Part shown: positions 8,418 to 18,058 of the stretch, in pieces
Layout: each line of letters opens with the position of its first letter
Numbering within the stretch: position 1 is the stretch's first letter
Assembly (NCBI GenBank): GCA_031288555.1
Contig: JAITRE010000001.1
Span: 26,763 to 90,762 of the forward strand
Direction of reading: 5' to 3'
DNA length: 64,000 bases
From: Oscillospiraceae bacterium
GTDB taxonomy: Bacteria; Bacillota; Clostridia; Oscillospirales; Acutalibacteraceae
Position numbers and translations under genes: made by a program
The notes under the pieces: generated by a model
What the model was told of the DNA's origin: nothing
The model's database searches: none
What the model saw: the letters and a program-made list of their open reading frames with translations, nothing else

Positions 8418-8678
8418 CTCAGTAGCACCTCCTATTTTTTGTCAAAGATCGAATCGTAAACATTAATTTCCTACATTAATCATGCATCAAATACTCGATA
8501 ATGACTAAAACAAACAAATATGCTAATATTGTTAATGGAGTGGGTGAGGTCTGTTTAACAATAAAATTAACATATTAAAACTTACATTAATATTTTACTT
8601 TAAATTGCATAATAAAACAACTTAAATAGTGATAAAATTAAAGAGCTTTTTTGAATTTTTTAACAGGAGGTTTATTTT

Positions 8679-9386
8679 ATGAATTCTCGTTTTATAAGTT
8701 TAAAAGGTACTAAAAACACCCGAGATCTAGGAGGATACAAAACTTTAGACGGCAAAACAACAAAATACAAGGTTTTTCTCCGTTCAGATAATACAGATAA
8801 ATTAACAAGCGATGATATAAAAATCCTTAAAAATAAATACAACGTCTCAACAGTTATTGATTTAAGAAACGAATTTGAAATTAAAAGTTGTAAAGATAAA
8901 CTTTCTGAAGCTGAAGGAATAAAATACTTTAGCTTTCCTATAACAATTTCAATTCAAAACATGAAAAACTTAATAGAAAACAAAACTACTTTATCAGATG
9001 CTTACTTTGACCTTATAAACAAAAAAAGCATAATAAAAAAACTTTTTAAAATAATTGAAAATTCAAAAGATGGTGCTATTTTATTTCATTGCGTTCACGG
9101 CAAAGATAGAACTGGAGCTTTGTCTATGATTCTTTTAGGACTTGCAAATGTTAGCAAAGAAGATATTGTAAAAGATTATGAAAAAACGTTTGAGCTTATA
9201 AAAAATGAAAAATATGTAAAAAACGGAATAGAAAAAAACGGCTTGTCTTTATACCAATCGCTTAGAGAATATATAGAGCCAGTTATTGATTATATTGAGC
9301 AAACCTTTAAAACTTTTGAAAAATATTTAATATGGTGCGGCGTCAACAACGAAACAATATCGCTTGTTAAAAGTAAATTTGTTTAA
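8679..9386 (+). CDS. Protein tyrosine/serine phosphatase (Y_phosphatase3 type)
   Basis: 235 residues with an N-terminal TRDLGGYKT motif typical of the tyrosine/serine phosphatase family that includes IphP and LipA-like enzymes. The catalytic loop HCVHGKDRTG (CX5R, about residues 142-151) is intact with Cys nucleophile, Arg and the following Thr. No signal peptide is seen, so it should be cytoplasmic. A perfect AGGAGG site precedes ATG 8679. It is a lone plus-strand gene among minus-strand neighbours. Substrate (phosphotyrosine, phosphoserine or phosphoinositide) cannot be told; some relatives in host-associated bacteria act on phosphoinositides. Confidence 0.85.
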   Translation: MNSRFISLKGTKNTRDLGGYKTLDGKTTKYKVFLRSDNTDKLTSDDIKILKNKYNVSTVIDLRNEFEIKSCKDKLSEAEGIKYFSFPITISIQNMKNLIENKTTLSDAYFDLINKKSIIKKLFKIIENSKDGAILFHCVHGKDRTGALSMILLGLANVSKEDIVKDYEKTFELIKNEKYVKNGIEKNGLSLYQSLREYIEPVIDYIEQTFKTFEKYLIWCGVNNETISLVKSKFV

Positions 9387-9711
9387 AATTTATTTTTATC
9401 TAAAACACGTTTTAAAACTATCGCCAAAGTAAAAATCAATCAAGCAACTTTAAAAACTTAATTACAAATTACTTATTTAAGTTTAATAAAATTCTTAATA
9501 AATCTTAAAACGCACCAAAACTTCTTTTATTAAAAAATTCAATATTTTCGAAAACCCATTAAAACCAAATTCTTTTGAAATTGCAATCCTTGCAAAACTT
9601 AAAAATCAGCTTAAAAAATCAAAACCACCTAAGATACGCAATCAAACACAGTTAATAATTTAAGAACTAAAGATATATCTCTTAAAAATAATCTGTAATA
9701 ACAATGCTGTT
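9387..9711. other. Gene-free AT-rich spacer
   Basis: Between the convergent phosphatase and dCMP deaminase genes. No start with ribosome site, no clear hairpin with T-tract, no RNA gene recognised. Confidence 0.4.
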
Positions 9712-10206
9712 TCAGTTCCCCAGAGTTTTAATTTTATTTAAAGAATCATCAAAATCTATGAAACTGTCAACATCAGTTAATACAAAATCTCTGCTATTGC
9801 TTCTAATCACTAGATATTTAATACCTGCATTTATTATCAATCTTCTGCACATAGAACAGGGCGAAGCATTTTTTACATATTCTGAGGTTTTATAGTCTCT
9901 TCCCACCAAATACATCGTGCTACCGATCATATCGTTTCTTGAAGCATGAATGATCGCGTTAGCCTCCGCGTGGACAGAGCGACACAGCTCGTAACGCTCT
10001 CCCCTAGGAACACCTAAAGATTCGCGGATACAAGCCAAACCATCTATACAATTTTTCCTGCCTCTTGGTGCGCCTGTATAGCCAGAAGAAATCATTTGAT
10101 CTTTATTAACTATAATCGCTCCAAAATTTCTCCTCAAACAAGTTCCTCTAATTAAAACAGTCTGTGCTATATCTAAATAATAGTTTTCTTTGTCTCTTCT
10201 AGTCAT
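9712..10206 (-). CDS. Deoxycytidylate (dCMP) deaminase family protein
   Basis: 164 residues with the zinc-dependent cytidine/deoxycytidylate deaminase fold: RGTCLRRNFGAIIV near the start, the proton-shuttle motif HAEAN (about residue 79) and the zinc ligands in PCSMCRRLIINAG. This matches the ComEB/dCMP deaminase group that turns dCMP into dUMP. With the flavin-dependent thymidylate synthase at 60109 and serine hydroxymethyltransferase at 26131 it would complete a dCMP to dTMP route. ATG 10206 follows AAGGA at a 9-nt distance. Specificity (dCMP rather than other cytosine compounds) is inferred from family resemblance. Confidence 0.88.
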   Translation of the reverse strand: MTRRDKENYYLDIAQTVLIRGTCLRRNFGAIIVNKDQMISSGYTGAPRGRKNCIDGLACIRESLGVPRGERYELCRSVHAEANAIIHASRNDMIGSTMYLVGRDYKTSEYVKNASPCSMCRRLIINAGIKYLVIRSNSRDFVLTDVDSFIDFDDSLNKIKTLGN

Positions 10207-10585
10207 AATAAAAAATCCTTTTTACAGTTTCGCAGTTTTCATTCAACAATTTCATTTTAAAGCTTTAACTAAATAAAAGCAATATTAAATTTATCTACTT
10301 AATTTAAAATAAATTACAATTCAAAATATAAAAATTTATTAATCAAGCAAAAACAAGAATGCTTTCTTACTTTTATGTAATACGTAGCATCTGCAAAAAA
10401 AATATAGCAACGGTAATAAATATTTTTAACTTGTAAAAATTTTCACACAAAAAATTAAAAAACACTTAATTTTTTATCTTTTAAAATTTAACAAAAAATC
10501 AATTTAGAAAATAATTGTTTTTAAGTAAATTATTTTGTTTTTAAATTAAACAAGTCAACTATTTTAGTGTAGAAAAGGATGCAAT
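10207..10585. other. Gene-free AT-rich spacer
   Basis: About 380 bp upstream of the dCMP deaminase gene on the minus strand. No coding frame with a ribosome site and no RNA gene seen; any promoter for the deaminase must lie at its left end but no convincing -35/-10 pair was found. Confidence 0.4.
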
Positions 10586-11173
10586 TTAGTTGTTATCAAA
10601 CGTCTTTACTTTGTTTTCAAGAAGAATGGTGTTATAGGCTTCTATGCCTTTGGGGTCAAGGACAGATCTTTTTTTGAAGAGAGATGTCACGGTGTATTCA
10701 ATTCCATTAATAACAGCTTCATCTAAAGAAATATAGGCTATACTTCTCATTTTTTTTACCGATTTATATTTCCGATCCCTCGAAATAAAATCAGCGACAA
10801 AAACCGCCTTTTCAAGCAAAGACATTTTGGCCCTACCACTTGTGTGATATCTAATGGCGTTAAGTATGTCCTTGTCTTTAATTCCTAATTCTAAAATAGC
10901 ATATGCATAACCCGAAACAGAATGTAGAAGCTTAAAGCTGTTAATTTCAGCATCCGACAATTTTATATTAAGTTTATTTATAAATTCCATCTGTTCTTCT
11001 TGTGGAGTTTCTTTAGTAGCATCGTGTAACAAACCAGCTATTTCTGCTTTTTTAGGATCAGCTCCATACTTTTCCGCCAAATTCCTTGCTTCTTTTGAAA
11101 CATTCAGGCAATGAATAAATCTTTCTTCACTTAAGCGGGTTTTTATAATTTTTTTATATTTTTCTAAATTCAT
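10586..11173 (-). CDS. yqeK: HD-domain hydrolase YqeK, diadenosine tetraphosphatase type
   Basis: 195 residues with the HD signature H..HD..D spread as in YqeK: RFIHCLNVSKEARNLA, AGLLHDATKE, and IRYHTSGRAKMSLLEKAVFVADF. YqeK proteins are iron-dependent symmetric Ap4A hydrolases giving two ADP. The start at ATG 11173 is chosen because GAGGTGGAAA directly precedes it; the frame is open 23 codons further but that extension is not family-like. nadD and rsfS, the usual neighbours, are missing here; ftsY lies upstream. Confidence 0.88.
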   Translation of the reverse strand: MNLEKYKKIIKTRLSEERFIHCLNVSKEARNLAEKYGADPKKAEIAGLLHDATKETPQEEQMEFINKLNIKLSDAEINSFKLLHSVSGYAYAILELGIKDKDILNAIRYHTSGRAKMSLLEKAVFVADFISRDRKYKSVKKMRSIAYISLDEAVINGIEYTVTSLFKKRSVLDPKGIEAYNTILLENKVKTFDNN

Positions 11174-11360
11174 TTTCCACCTCACGCATTTTAAAACTTC
11201 AGTCTGATGTCCTATTAATCTTGTACAACATTTAATAAACAATTTTTTATTTCAATAATCTTTAACAATAGTTTTGCCCATTTACAGATAATTTATCCTT
11301 TTTTACTTGTGTAATCTGCGATAAAATACCGTTTTCTTAATAATAAAACTTAATTAATTT

Positions 11361-12272
11361 TTATTCTTCTAAAAATATTGCATCTACAAATTGTTTAGCT
11401 GAAAAAGCTTGTAAATCATCAATTTGTTCACCCAAGCCTATATATTCTACTGGTATATTTAATTCTCTTTTTATTGCAAAAACTATTCCTCCTTTTGCAG
11501 TTCCATCTAACTTTGTCAAAATAATGCCTGTTATATTTGCAACATTTGCAAATTCTCTAGCTTGATTTACAGCATTTTGACCAATTGTTGCGTCTAAAAC
11601 AAGCAAAATTTCCTTATCGGCTTCGGGTAATTCTCTGTTTATTATTCTTGAAATTTTTTCAAGTTCTCGCATAAGATCTTTTTTGTTGTGCAATCTCCCG
11701 GCTGTATCACAAATAATTACATCCTTATCTCTTTTCTTGGCGGCGGAAATAGTGTCAAATACAACAGCCGCTGGGTCAGATCCTTGTTGCTGCTTAACAA
11801 TTTCTGCATCAGCACGTTCAGCCCAAACTTGAAGCTGTTCAATAGCGGCAGCTCTAAATGTATCTGCAGCAGCTATAATCACACTTTTACCTTGCAATTT
11901 AATATTATGAGCAAGTTTCCCAACAGAAGTAGTTTTACCAACACCGTTAACTCCGACTGTCAAAATTACAGAAGGCTTTGTGTTTAGACGCGCCACTTTG
12001 TCTTCTCCTAAAATTTCTAAAAGAATTTTCTTTAATGCCGAACGAATTTCATTTTGATTTTTTATTTTTTCTTTTTTGGATATTTCTTCTACATTCTTGC
12101 AAACGTCACGAGCTGTTTTAGCCCCAACATCGGAAAGAATAAGCAATTCTTCAAGTTCTTCTAAAAATTCCTTATCAACAGAAGAAAAATTTTTCAAAAT
12201 ATTTGAAATATGATTTTTAATTCCTTCACGAGTTCTTGAAAGTCCTTTTTTTATTTTAGAAAAAAAACCCAA
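11361..12272 (-). CDS. ftsY: Signal recognition particle receptor FtsY
   Basis: 303 residues comprising the N and G domains of FtsY, the membrane receptor that accepts SRP-ribosome complexes. GTPase motifs are GVNGVGKTTSVGKLA (G1, about residue 108), DTFRAAAIEQL, DTAGRLHNKKDLM (G3), TKLDGTAKGG (G4) and a C-terminal GLGEQIDDLQAF. The acidic A domain is absent, as in many Firmicutes; the basic start MGFFSKIKKGLSRTRE serves as membrane anchor. TTG 12272 is the start, with GAGG 11 nt upstream. smc, the common upstream neighbour, is absent: a 600 bp empty stretch lies there. Confidence 0.96.
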   Translation of the reverse strand: MGFFSKIKKGLSRTREGIKNHISNILKNFSSVDKEFLEELEELLILSDVGAKTARDVCKNVEEISKKEKIKNQNEIRSALKKILLEILGEDKVARLNTKPSVILTVGVNGVGKTTSVGKLAHNIKLQGKSVIIAAADTFRAAAIEQLQVWAERADAEIVKQQQGSDPAAVVFDTISAAKKRDKDVIICDTAGRLHNKKDLMRELEKISRIINRELPEADKEILLVLDATIGQNAVNQAREFANVANITGIILTKLDGTAKGGIVFAIKRELNIPVEYIGLGEQIDDLQAFSAKQFVDAIFLEE

Positions 12273-12882
12273 TTTAACGGTCGCCTCTAATCATCTTAAA
12301 ATTTCACAGTAAACTGTTTTACACTTAATATACTTCTGGACTTTTATATAAATAAACTTATTGATTAACTTCTATTAATTTTATAAAATCAATATAAAAT
12401 CTTTTAAAACAAAACACAAATTATAAACATCACTAAAACTAATTAAAAATAAAACTTCTTTCATAAATTTTGCATGAACTTTAAATAAAAAACAAGATTA
12501 AAATAAAAATTTAAAAAACTGGGTAAAACAACATTTTTAAACCTACCTTTTAAAAACTCATAAAAATCAACTTATTAAAATAAATATTAAGTCTTTTTTA
12601 ACAATAAATTATAAATATCAAAAAATTTAAAATTTATTAATTAAAACTTCCAAACACTATTAAAAAATTAAAACAATATTTTAAAATTTAACTTTTAAGA
12701 CTTTAATTGATAAGCACAAAAATTATAGCTGCAATTTTAATAAATTCGTTCTTTCTTAAAGAGAAAATTTATTATTTTTAGGTTTTAAAAAATTTAATAC
12801 CGCATAGAAAACACTTAAAATCAATTACAAAACTTTTTTGATTATAAATTTTAAAAATCCAAAACATCAAAACTTTATATAC
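12273..12882. other. Gene-free AT-rich stretch upstream of ftsY
   Basis: About 600 bp with very low GC and no reading frame of note. rnc-smc often precedes ftsY in Firmicutes, but no remnant can be recognised by eye. No hairpin with a convincing T-tract. Confidence 0.4.
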
Positions 12883-13827
12883 TTAAATAAAAGGTCTTAT
12901 AAACTTTTTTATAGAGCCCCAATACAAATCTTCGTTAGTAATTAACCCCTCCACATGTCTTGCATCTTTAATAACTATCTTTTCTTTTATTGTTTTTGTT
13001 GCATCGTAAACTTTGTGGATCATATCTGTTGGAACAAACGTATCTTTGTCTCCGTGAATAAATAATATTGGTACTTTAGACTTTGAAACTTGTTTAACCA
13101 TGTCTACTTCTTTAAATGAATAATTTGCTTTTATTTTTGTAACAAAAGACGCAAGATTTAAAAACGGAAATGTGGGCATCTTGTATATTAATCTAAACTG
13201 ATACAAAAACTCTTCCCACAAAGAAGAATAACCGCTGTCTTCTATAGCGAATTTAACATTAGGGGGCAAATCTTCCCCTGAGGCGGCCATAACTGCGGCA
13301 GCTCCCATGGATATTCCATAAAATCCAATATTCGCATTACAATTCATGCTTAATATTATTTTAATCCACGAAAACATATCAATTCGATCATGCCAACCCC
13401 AACCTATATAATTGCAATCGCTCTCTCCAAAACCTCTTAAATCTGGTATTAAAACATTAAAATCCATCTCTAAAAACTTTAAAATAACTTTGTGAACAAC
13501 AACACCAACGCCTCCATAACCATGGCAAACAATAACCCAATTGTTGCTTTTTGACTTAGAATAAATTATTTTTGCATGTAAACTAAAATTATCAAATGAC
13601 TTCGCATACATATCTTTTTTAATTATTTTTTCATATCTAGAGCCTACATCCAATTTAAATACTTTCTTGTCAACAAAATTATGTGGTGCGTTAAATATAC
13701 CAGCTTTATCGCTTTTTGGATCTATGGCTAGATTATAAAATTTATTGCCAATTAAATAAGCAATCGCAAGCGTTACAGTAGAAACCGTAACCAAAGAAGC
13801 AAAAGTTTTTTTCGATTTTTTAAACAT
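12883..13827 (-). CDS. Membrane-anchored alpha/beta hydrolase
   Basis: 314 residues. An N-terminal hydrophobic segment (residues 10-26, LVTVSTVTLAIAYLIGN) acts as signal anchor. The alpha/beta hydrolase core has CHGYGG (oxyanion strand-turn), PDLRGFGESD, the nucleophile elbow GISMGAAA with Ser, an acid in HGDKDTFVP and a final His in DARHVEG. This resembles the BAAT/YfhR-like extracellular hydrolases common in Clostridia. Substrate unknown. No clear partner genes: parB lies upstream and a gap downstream. Confidence 0.85.
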   Translation of the reverse strand: MFKKSKKTFASLVTVSTVTLAIAYLIGNKFYNLAIDPKSDKAGIFNAPHNFVDKKVFKLDVGSRYEKIIKKDMYAKSFDNFSLHAKIIYSKSKSNNWVIVCHGYGGVGVVVHKVILKFLEMDFNVLIPDLRGFGESDCNYIGWGWHDRIDMFSWIKIILSMNCNANIGFYGISMGAAAVMAASGEDLPPNVKFAIEDSGYSSLWEEFLYQFRLIYKMPTFPFLNLASFVTKIKANYSFKEVDMVKQVSKSKVPILFIHGDKDTFVPTDMIHKVYDATKTIKEKIVIKDARHVEGLITNEDLYWGSIKKFIRPFI

Positions 13828-13968
13828 TTATAAAACCACCTTTAAAATATACTTTAGATAGTTCTAAAACAAAACTAAGTAAGCCGTTGTTAGCGCGCAT
13901 ATAACCATAGATCTAGTCTTACACAAGATAGTTAAGTTTTCAAATAAGTACTCTTAAAATATAAAATG

Positions 13969-14808
13969 CTATAAACCAAAATATTGTACCAACTCAGAAA
14001 GATCTTCTTGGTCTTTAAAATTTATTTGCAGGGCTCCTCCGCTGCTAAAAATCAAAATCTTTACTCTTCGCTTGAGAGATTTGTATAACATCGTCTCAAT
14101 TTCATCAATAAAAGAAGGTTTTTTTGTTTTTAACATTTTATTCTTATTATCATTTTTGCAAAACTTTTCTAAATCACGAGTAGAAAGTCCTTTTTCTAAA
14201 GTTATTTTTGTTGCATTTAAAATTTTTTCTTTATCTTTAAGCGATAAAAGAACTTTAGCGTGACCAACACTCAATTTACCTTTTCTTGTAGCCTCTACAA
14301 CTTTCTCTGGAAGACTTAAAATCCTAATCGCATTTGATATTGCAGAACGAGACCTACCAACTTCTTTTGAAACTTCTTCTTGTGTAAGATTATACTTTTT
14401 CAACAATATTTGAAATCCTTCAGCTTCTTCTATCGGGTTTAAATTTTCTCTTTGAAGGTTTTCTATTAAAGCTAATAAAGTTGTCTTTGCGTCGTTGGCT
14501 TTAATAATTGTTGCAGAAATTTCTTTAATGCCAGCCATTTTACATGCTTTAAATCTTCTTTCACCAGCTACTATTTGATATTTATTTGAACCGAAAGATC
14601 TAACTATTATTGGTTGTAACAAACCATTTTTTAAAATTGACTCAGACAAATCTTTAAGAGTTGTGTCATTAAAATCTTTTCGTGGTTGAAATTTATTTGT
14701 TACTATATCAGATAAACTTAGTGTTACTGTTTGATCTTCTTTATATAAACCATTTTCTACAAATATTGTTCCAAGAGTTTTTCCTAACCCGCTTTTTTTA
14801 GCAATCAA
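13969..14808 (-). CDS. parB: Chromosome partitioning protein ParB (Spo0J)
   Basis: 279 residues. The N-terminal ParB/CTPase domain shows IVTNKFQPRKDF, LLQPIIVRSFG, AGERRFKACK (CTP binding) and ENLQRENLNPIEEA; a central helix-turn-helix (about residues 130-180, TQEEVSKEVGRSRSAISNA) reads parS; the C-terminal dimerisation domain follows. ParB loads at parS, spreads as a CTP-dependent clamp and recruits SMC. TTG 14808 starts 9 nt after AAGGAGG. It follows parA with a 113 bp gap on the same strand. A degenerate parS-like site is at 15940-15955. Confidence 0.95.
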   Translation of the reverse strand: MIAKKSGLGKTLGTIFVENGLYKEDQTVTLSLSDIVTNKFQPRKDFNDTTLKDLSESILKNGLLQPIIVRSFGSNKYQIVAGERRFKACKMAGIKEISATIIKANDAKTTLLALIENLQRENLNPIEEAEGFQILLKKYNLTQEEVSKEVGRSRSAISNAIRILSLPEKVVEATRKGKLSVGHAKVLLSLKDKEKILNATKITLEKGLSTRDLEKFCKNDNKNKMLKTKKPSFIDEIETMLYKSLKRRVKILIFSSGGALQINFKDQEDLSELVQYFGL

Positions 14809-14921
14809 CTTCGCAAACCTCCTTGGTGATATAAAATTTCTTTTTTTAATTAAAATAAAAATGCAGCTAGTGATTTAAACTTAAACTCATAGTAATCTTT
14901 AAAAACAAGTTTCCTATAAAA

Positions 14922-15698
14922 CTAATTAATCATTACACGAGTTCTATCAACAACTTCCGTAACAAGATCTAAATAAGCTTTTGCTCCTTTACAAGTTTTG
15001 TCAAAATACATTATAGGCAGACCAAAACTCGGGGCTTCGGATATGCGAACAGTTCTGGGAATAACTGTAGAAAACACTTTTTGAGAAAAATATTTTTTTA
15101 TTTCCATCGCCACTTGTTGTGTTAAATTCAAGCGACCATCATACATAGTCAGCAATACACCTTCTATCTCAAGATCGTTGTTGTAACATCTTTTTATCGT
15201 TCTAACCGCATTCATTAATTGAGACAATCCCTCTAAGGCATAATACTCACACTGAATGGGAATCAACAAAGCATTACAAAAACAAAGAGCATTTATGGTT
15301 GTTAAACCAAGAGATGGTGAACAATCTAAAATTATATAATCATATTTAATATGTTCAGAAATCATAGCTCTTTTTAAACACATCTCTTTGTTTTCTAAAA
15401 TAGTCATTTCCATTTCGGCGGTAATAAGCTTAGCGTCAGAAGGCAATAACCAAAGATTGTTAAATTCGGTTTTTATTATTGATCTCGAAGCTTCTTCGTT
15501 GCCTTTTAATACATCATAAATTGAAAACTTTACGTTACTTCTGTTTATGCCTAAGCCACTTGTTGCGCTTCCTTGCGGATCAATATCAATCAATAAAGTT
15601 TTAAAATTAGCCTTACCCAAACCAGCGGCCAAGTTAACGGCGGTTGTAGTTTTGCCAACCCCACCCTTTTGATTACTTATTGAAATAACTCTTCCCAA
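14922..15698 (-). CDS. parA: Chromosome partitioning ATPase ParA (Soj)
   Basis: 258 residues with the deviant Walker A motif SNQKGGVGKTTTAVNLA, Walker A' IDIDPQGSATSGLG and Walker B DYIILDCSPSLG of ParA/Soj ATPases. It drives ParB-parS complexes along the nucleoid and in sporulating Firmicutes also regulates DnaA. TTG 15698 is taken as start because AGGGAGG lies about 8 nt upstream; the frame runs 13 codons further upstream through the ribosome site itself. parB follows. The 2.3 kb upstream are gene-free apart from the parS-like site. Confidence 0.96.
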   Translation of the reverse strand: MGRVISISNQKGGVGKTTTAVNLAAGLGKANFKTLLIDIDPQGSATSGLGINRSNVKFSIYDVLKGNEEASRSIIKTEFNNLWLLPSDAKLITAEMEMTILENKEMCLKRAMISEHIKYDYIILDCSPSLGLTTINALCFCNALLIPIQCEYYALEGLSQLMNAVRTIKRCYNNDLEIEGVLLTMYDGRLNLTQQVAMEIKKYFSQKVFSTVIPRTVRISEAPSFGLPIMYFDKTCKGAKAYLDLVTEVVDRTRVMIN

Positions 15699-18058
15699 AG
15701 TTATACCTCCCTTTTGAAAAGTTTTAATTTTAAACAAAATATTTGCACAACCAACTCATTTTTTGAAAAATGATTTGTTAAACAATTATCAAATAACTAG
15801 CTTTTTAAACTTTAGATCAAAAACATATGTTGTAATAATTGCGACAAAGAAAATTCTGCTTCTGTGCATGCTTATGTAGAAAAACATTATTCTGTGTTTT
15901 AAAATTTGTTTATTGCGAGATAAAAACTATTAAAATTAATGTTCCACGCAGAACATTCGGTTAAATATAGGACTAAATAATAACACAACTAAAATCAAAC
16001 AGTAATAATTATTAAAATATGTACAAACTTCTACATTTGTTAATCTTAATTGTACCACATTTTATTAAAATTAAGCAATTTTAAAAATTTTTGAGTTTAA
16101 TCTATATTGTTTGTAATAAACATCTTTGAGAATGTAGAAATTTGTTATAAAAAAAGAAACAAAAAACTAATTCTAAACTAAAAAAATATTTTAAAAGTAT
16201 AATTTTATACAAAATTAAATTTACCAATATTAAAGTTATCTTCTTTTATAAAAAACCTAAATTGTTTTAAACGATTGTGTAAAACATTTAAAAAAATAAT
16301 AGAAGGCGCGAAATCACTTTAATCTATCATATTACTCAAAAATAGTTTAATCTAAAAAAATAAAGAGTGCATATTATAAGTGATCGTTAAAAAATGTTGT
16401 GCTAAAATTACTTGTAATTCTTACATAAATTGTTTTAAAAGATTTTATTTAACTTTTCGACAAGATTAAAACCTAATATTATTTGGTCCTTTTTCATTAA
16501 TATAATTTTTGAAGCACTAATAAGTGCTGTTTTATAAAAACTTACTATTGTTGTTCGTAAGCTATTTTTATTTTAAAAATATTATCTAAAAACATAATAA
16601 CAAATTTTTAAAATCTTTGTTTGTGTAATACGTAGAAATTAAAAGAGGATCTCATTCAAAAAATTATTAAATCGTCAAGAGAACTTAAAAAAATTGCTGT
16701 CATTTTTTTGTAGGTAAGCTCTTAAAATTAAAAAACTTTTTTATAAAATAACAGTTTTGGTATTTTAAGGTTGACACATATTAAAAACTTTATAATCTAT
16801 GTAATTTAATACTAAACAAAAACAACTAGATTTTTATAAGGCGGTGGTAAAACACATTAGAAATATCAAATATTTTTGTCTTATTTGTTGTGTAATCATC
16901 AGGTTCGTGGTATTTTGTTTTTATCGAAATCTAATTTATTTATTGAAAATCGTCGTTTTATAAGGTTAAATATCTTGTCGCTATTAATTTAGTTTAAAAC
17001 CAATCGTTGTTAGAATTTTCAAACTTTTAAAATAAACTAATAAAAAAGAATTTTATTTTTTAAAATTTATTACTTTAAACACTTTATCTGTTTTTATTCA
17101 ATAAAAAACTTTTTTAAAAAATGTTTTAATAAATAAACTGAAAGCCTTAAGTCTAATTTTTGAAAAAATAAAAATTTATTGGCCATCACTAAACAAATTA
17201 CGTAAAAATAGTACCTATGGGGTGAATTCTTAATTTTATGGGTATGTTGCATCTAAAATTAAAATAATGCAAACTTTAATTTTAATTTTAAAATTCTCTT
17301 TCTGGGCGGCTTTTAGTTTGTTTTTAATCCACATTTTGCTTTAGGTAAGATTAAACTTATTATTTAAAATAATTTATTTAAATTAATTTTAAAAACTTTT
17401 TAAAACAAAACTCACATATAAAAAATAGATTATTTGTACACCACAGCATATATAACGATTGAAACTAATCTTCTTAATAAAAATCTTAAAATTTTGTGTA
17501 ATAACTACTTTTTCTTAAACGTATGTTAAAAATATACTTGTTTAGACTCAACACAAAACCTCATTTAAATAAATTAACTAGCAAATATTTTTTTAAAAAA
17601 TAAAAACAATTTATATAAAAAAAATCAAACATATGTTAAAATTTAATAAAGTTCATTAAATTTTTAAGCTTCTTTTAAAAGTTTGTTTAAAAATTAGCTT
17701 TTGTTTAAAAGTACTTTAAAAAAACAACGAGAGATAAAAATATCAAAAAATTTCATTTTAATAAAGCTGCAAATTACAAAAACAAATGTGCAAAACACCA
17801 ACAAAATAATTTTTTAAAAAAATTGCTGCTTTTTTATAAGATTAAAATAAACTTTAAAACTAAATTTTCAAACAAACGAATTTGTTTTTTAAAGAATTAT
17901 ACAATGAATTTATCGTTCTGTTTTAACGGTGTTTTAATGTTTGTTATATCTCGTCAAATTCACAAAAAAAATAATTAAAATTTTTATAAACATAATAGCG
18001 TTTAAGTCTTTATCTTAAAGGACAAGTTTCTTCAATAACTTTTAAAGGAGGAAGATTT
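15699..18058. other. 2.3 kb gene-free AT-rich desert between parA and ecfT
   Basis: The longest region without a gene in the window. Apart from the parS-like site at 15940-15955 no open frame with a ribosome site, tRNA or structured RNA was recognised. A TTGACA at 16772 has a TATAAT only 14 nt further, a poor promoter. Fragments such as an open 22-codon stretch ending at a TAG near 16712 could be relics. ecfA1 and ecfA2, which normally precede ecfT, are absent, so this may be the site of eroded genes. Confidence 0.5.
15940..15955. promoter_or_regulatory. Putative degenerate parS site
   Basis: TGTTCCACGCAGAACA lies about 240 bp upstream of the parA start. It differs at two central positions from the palindrome TGTTCCACGTGGAACA of the Firmicute parS family and keeps the outer TGTTC/GAACA arms. 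Location next to parAB supports it; no other candidate was noticed in the window. Confidence 0.6.

Noticed and set aside
16771..16800. Promoter-like TTGACA plus TATAAT
   Set aside because: The spacer is only 14 nt and no gene follows.
16839..17310. GGCGGTGGTAAAACA (Walker-A-like) at 16840 and CTTTCTGGGCGG (ABC-signature-like) at 17298 as remnants of ecfA
   Set aside because: They are not in one frame, the spacing is too long for EcfA and stops are dense; too weak to call a pseudogene.
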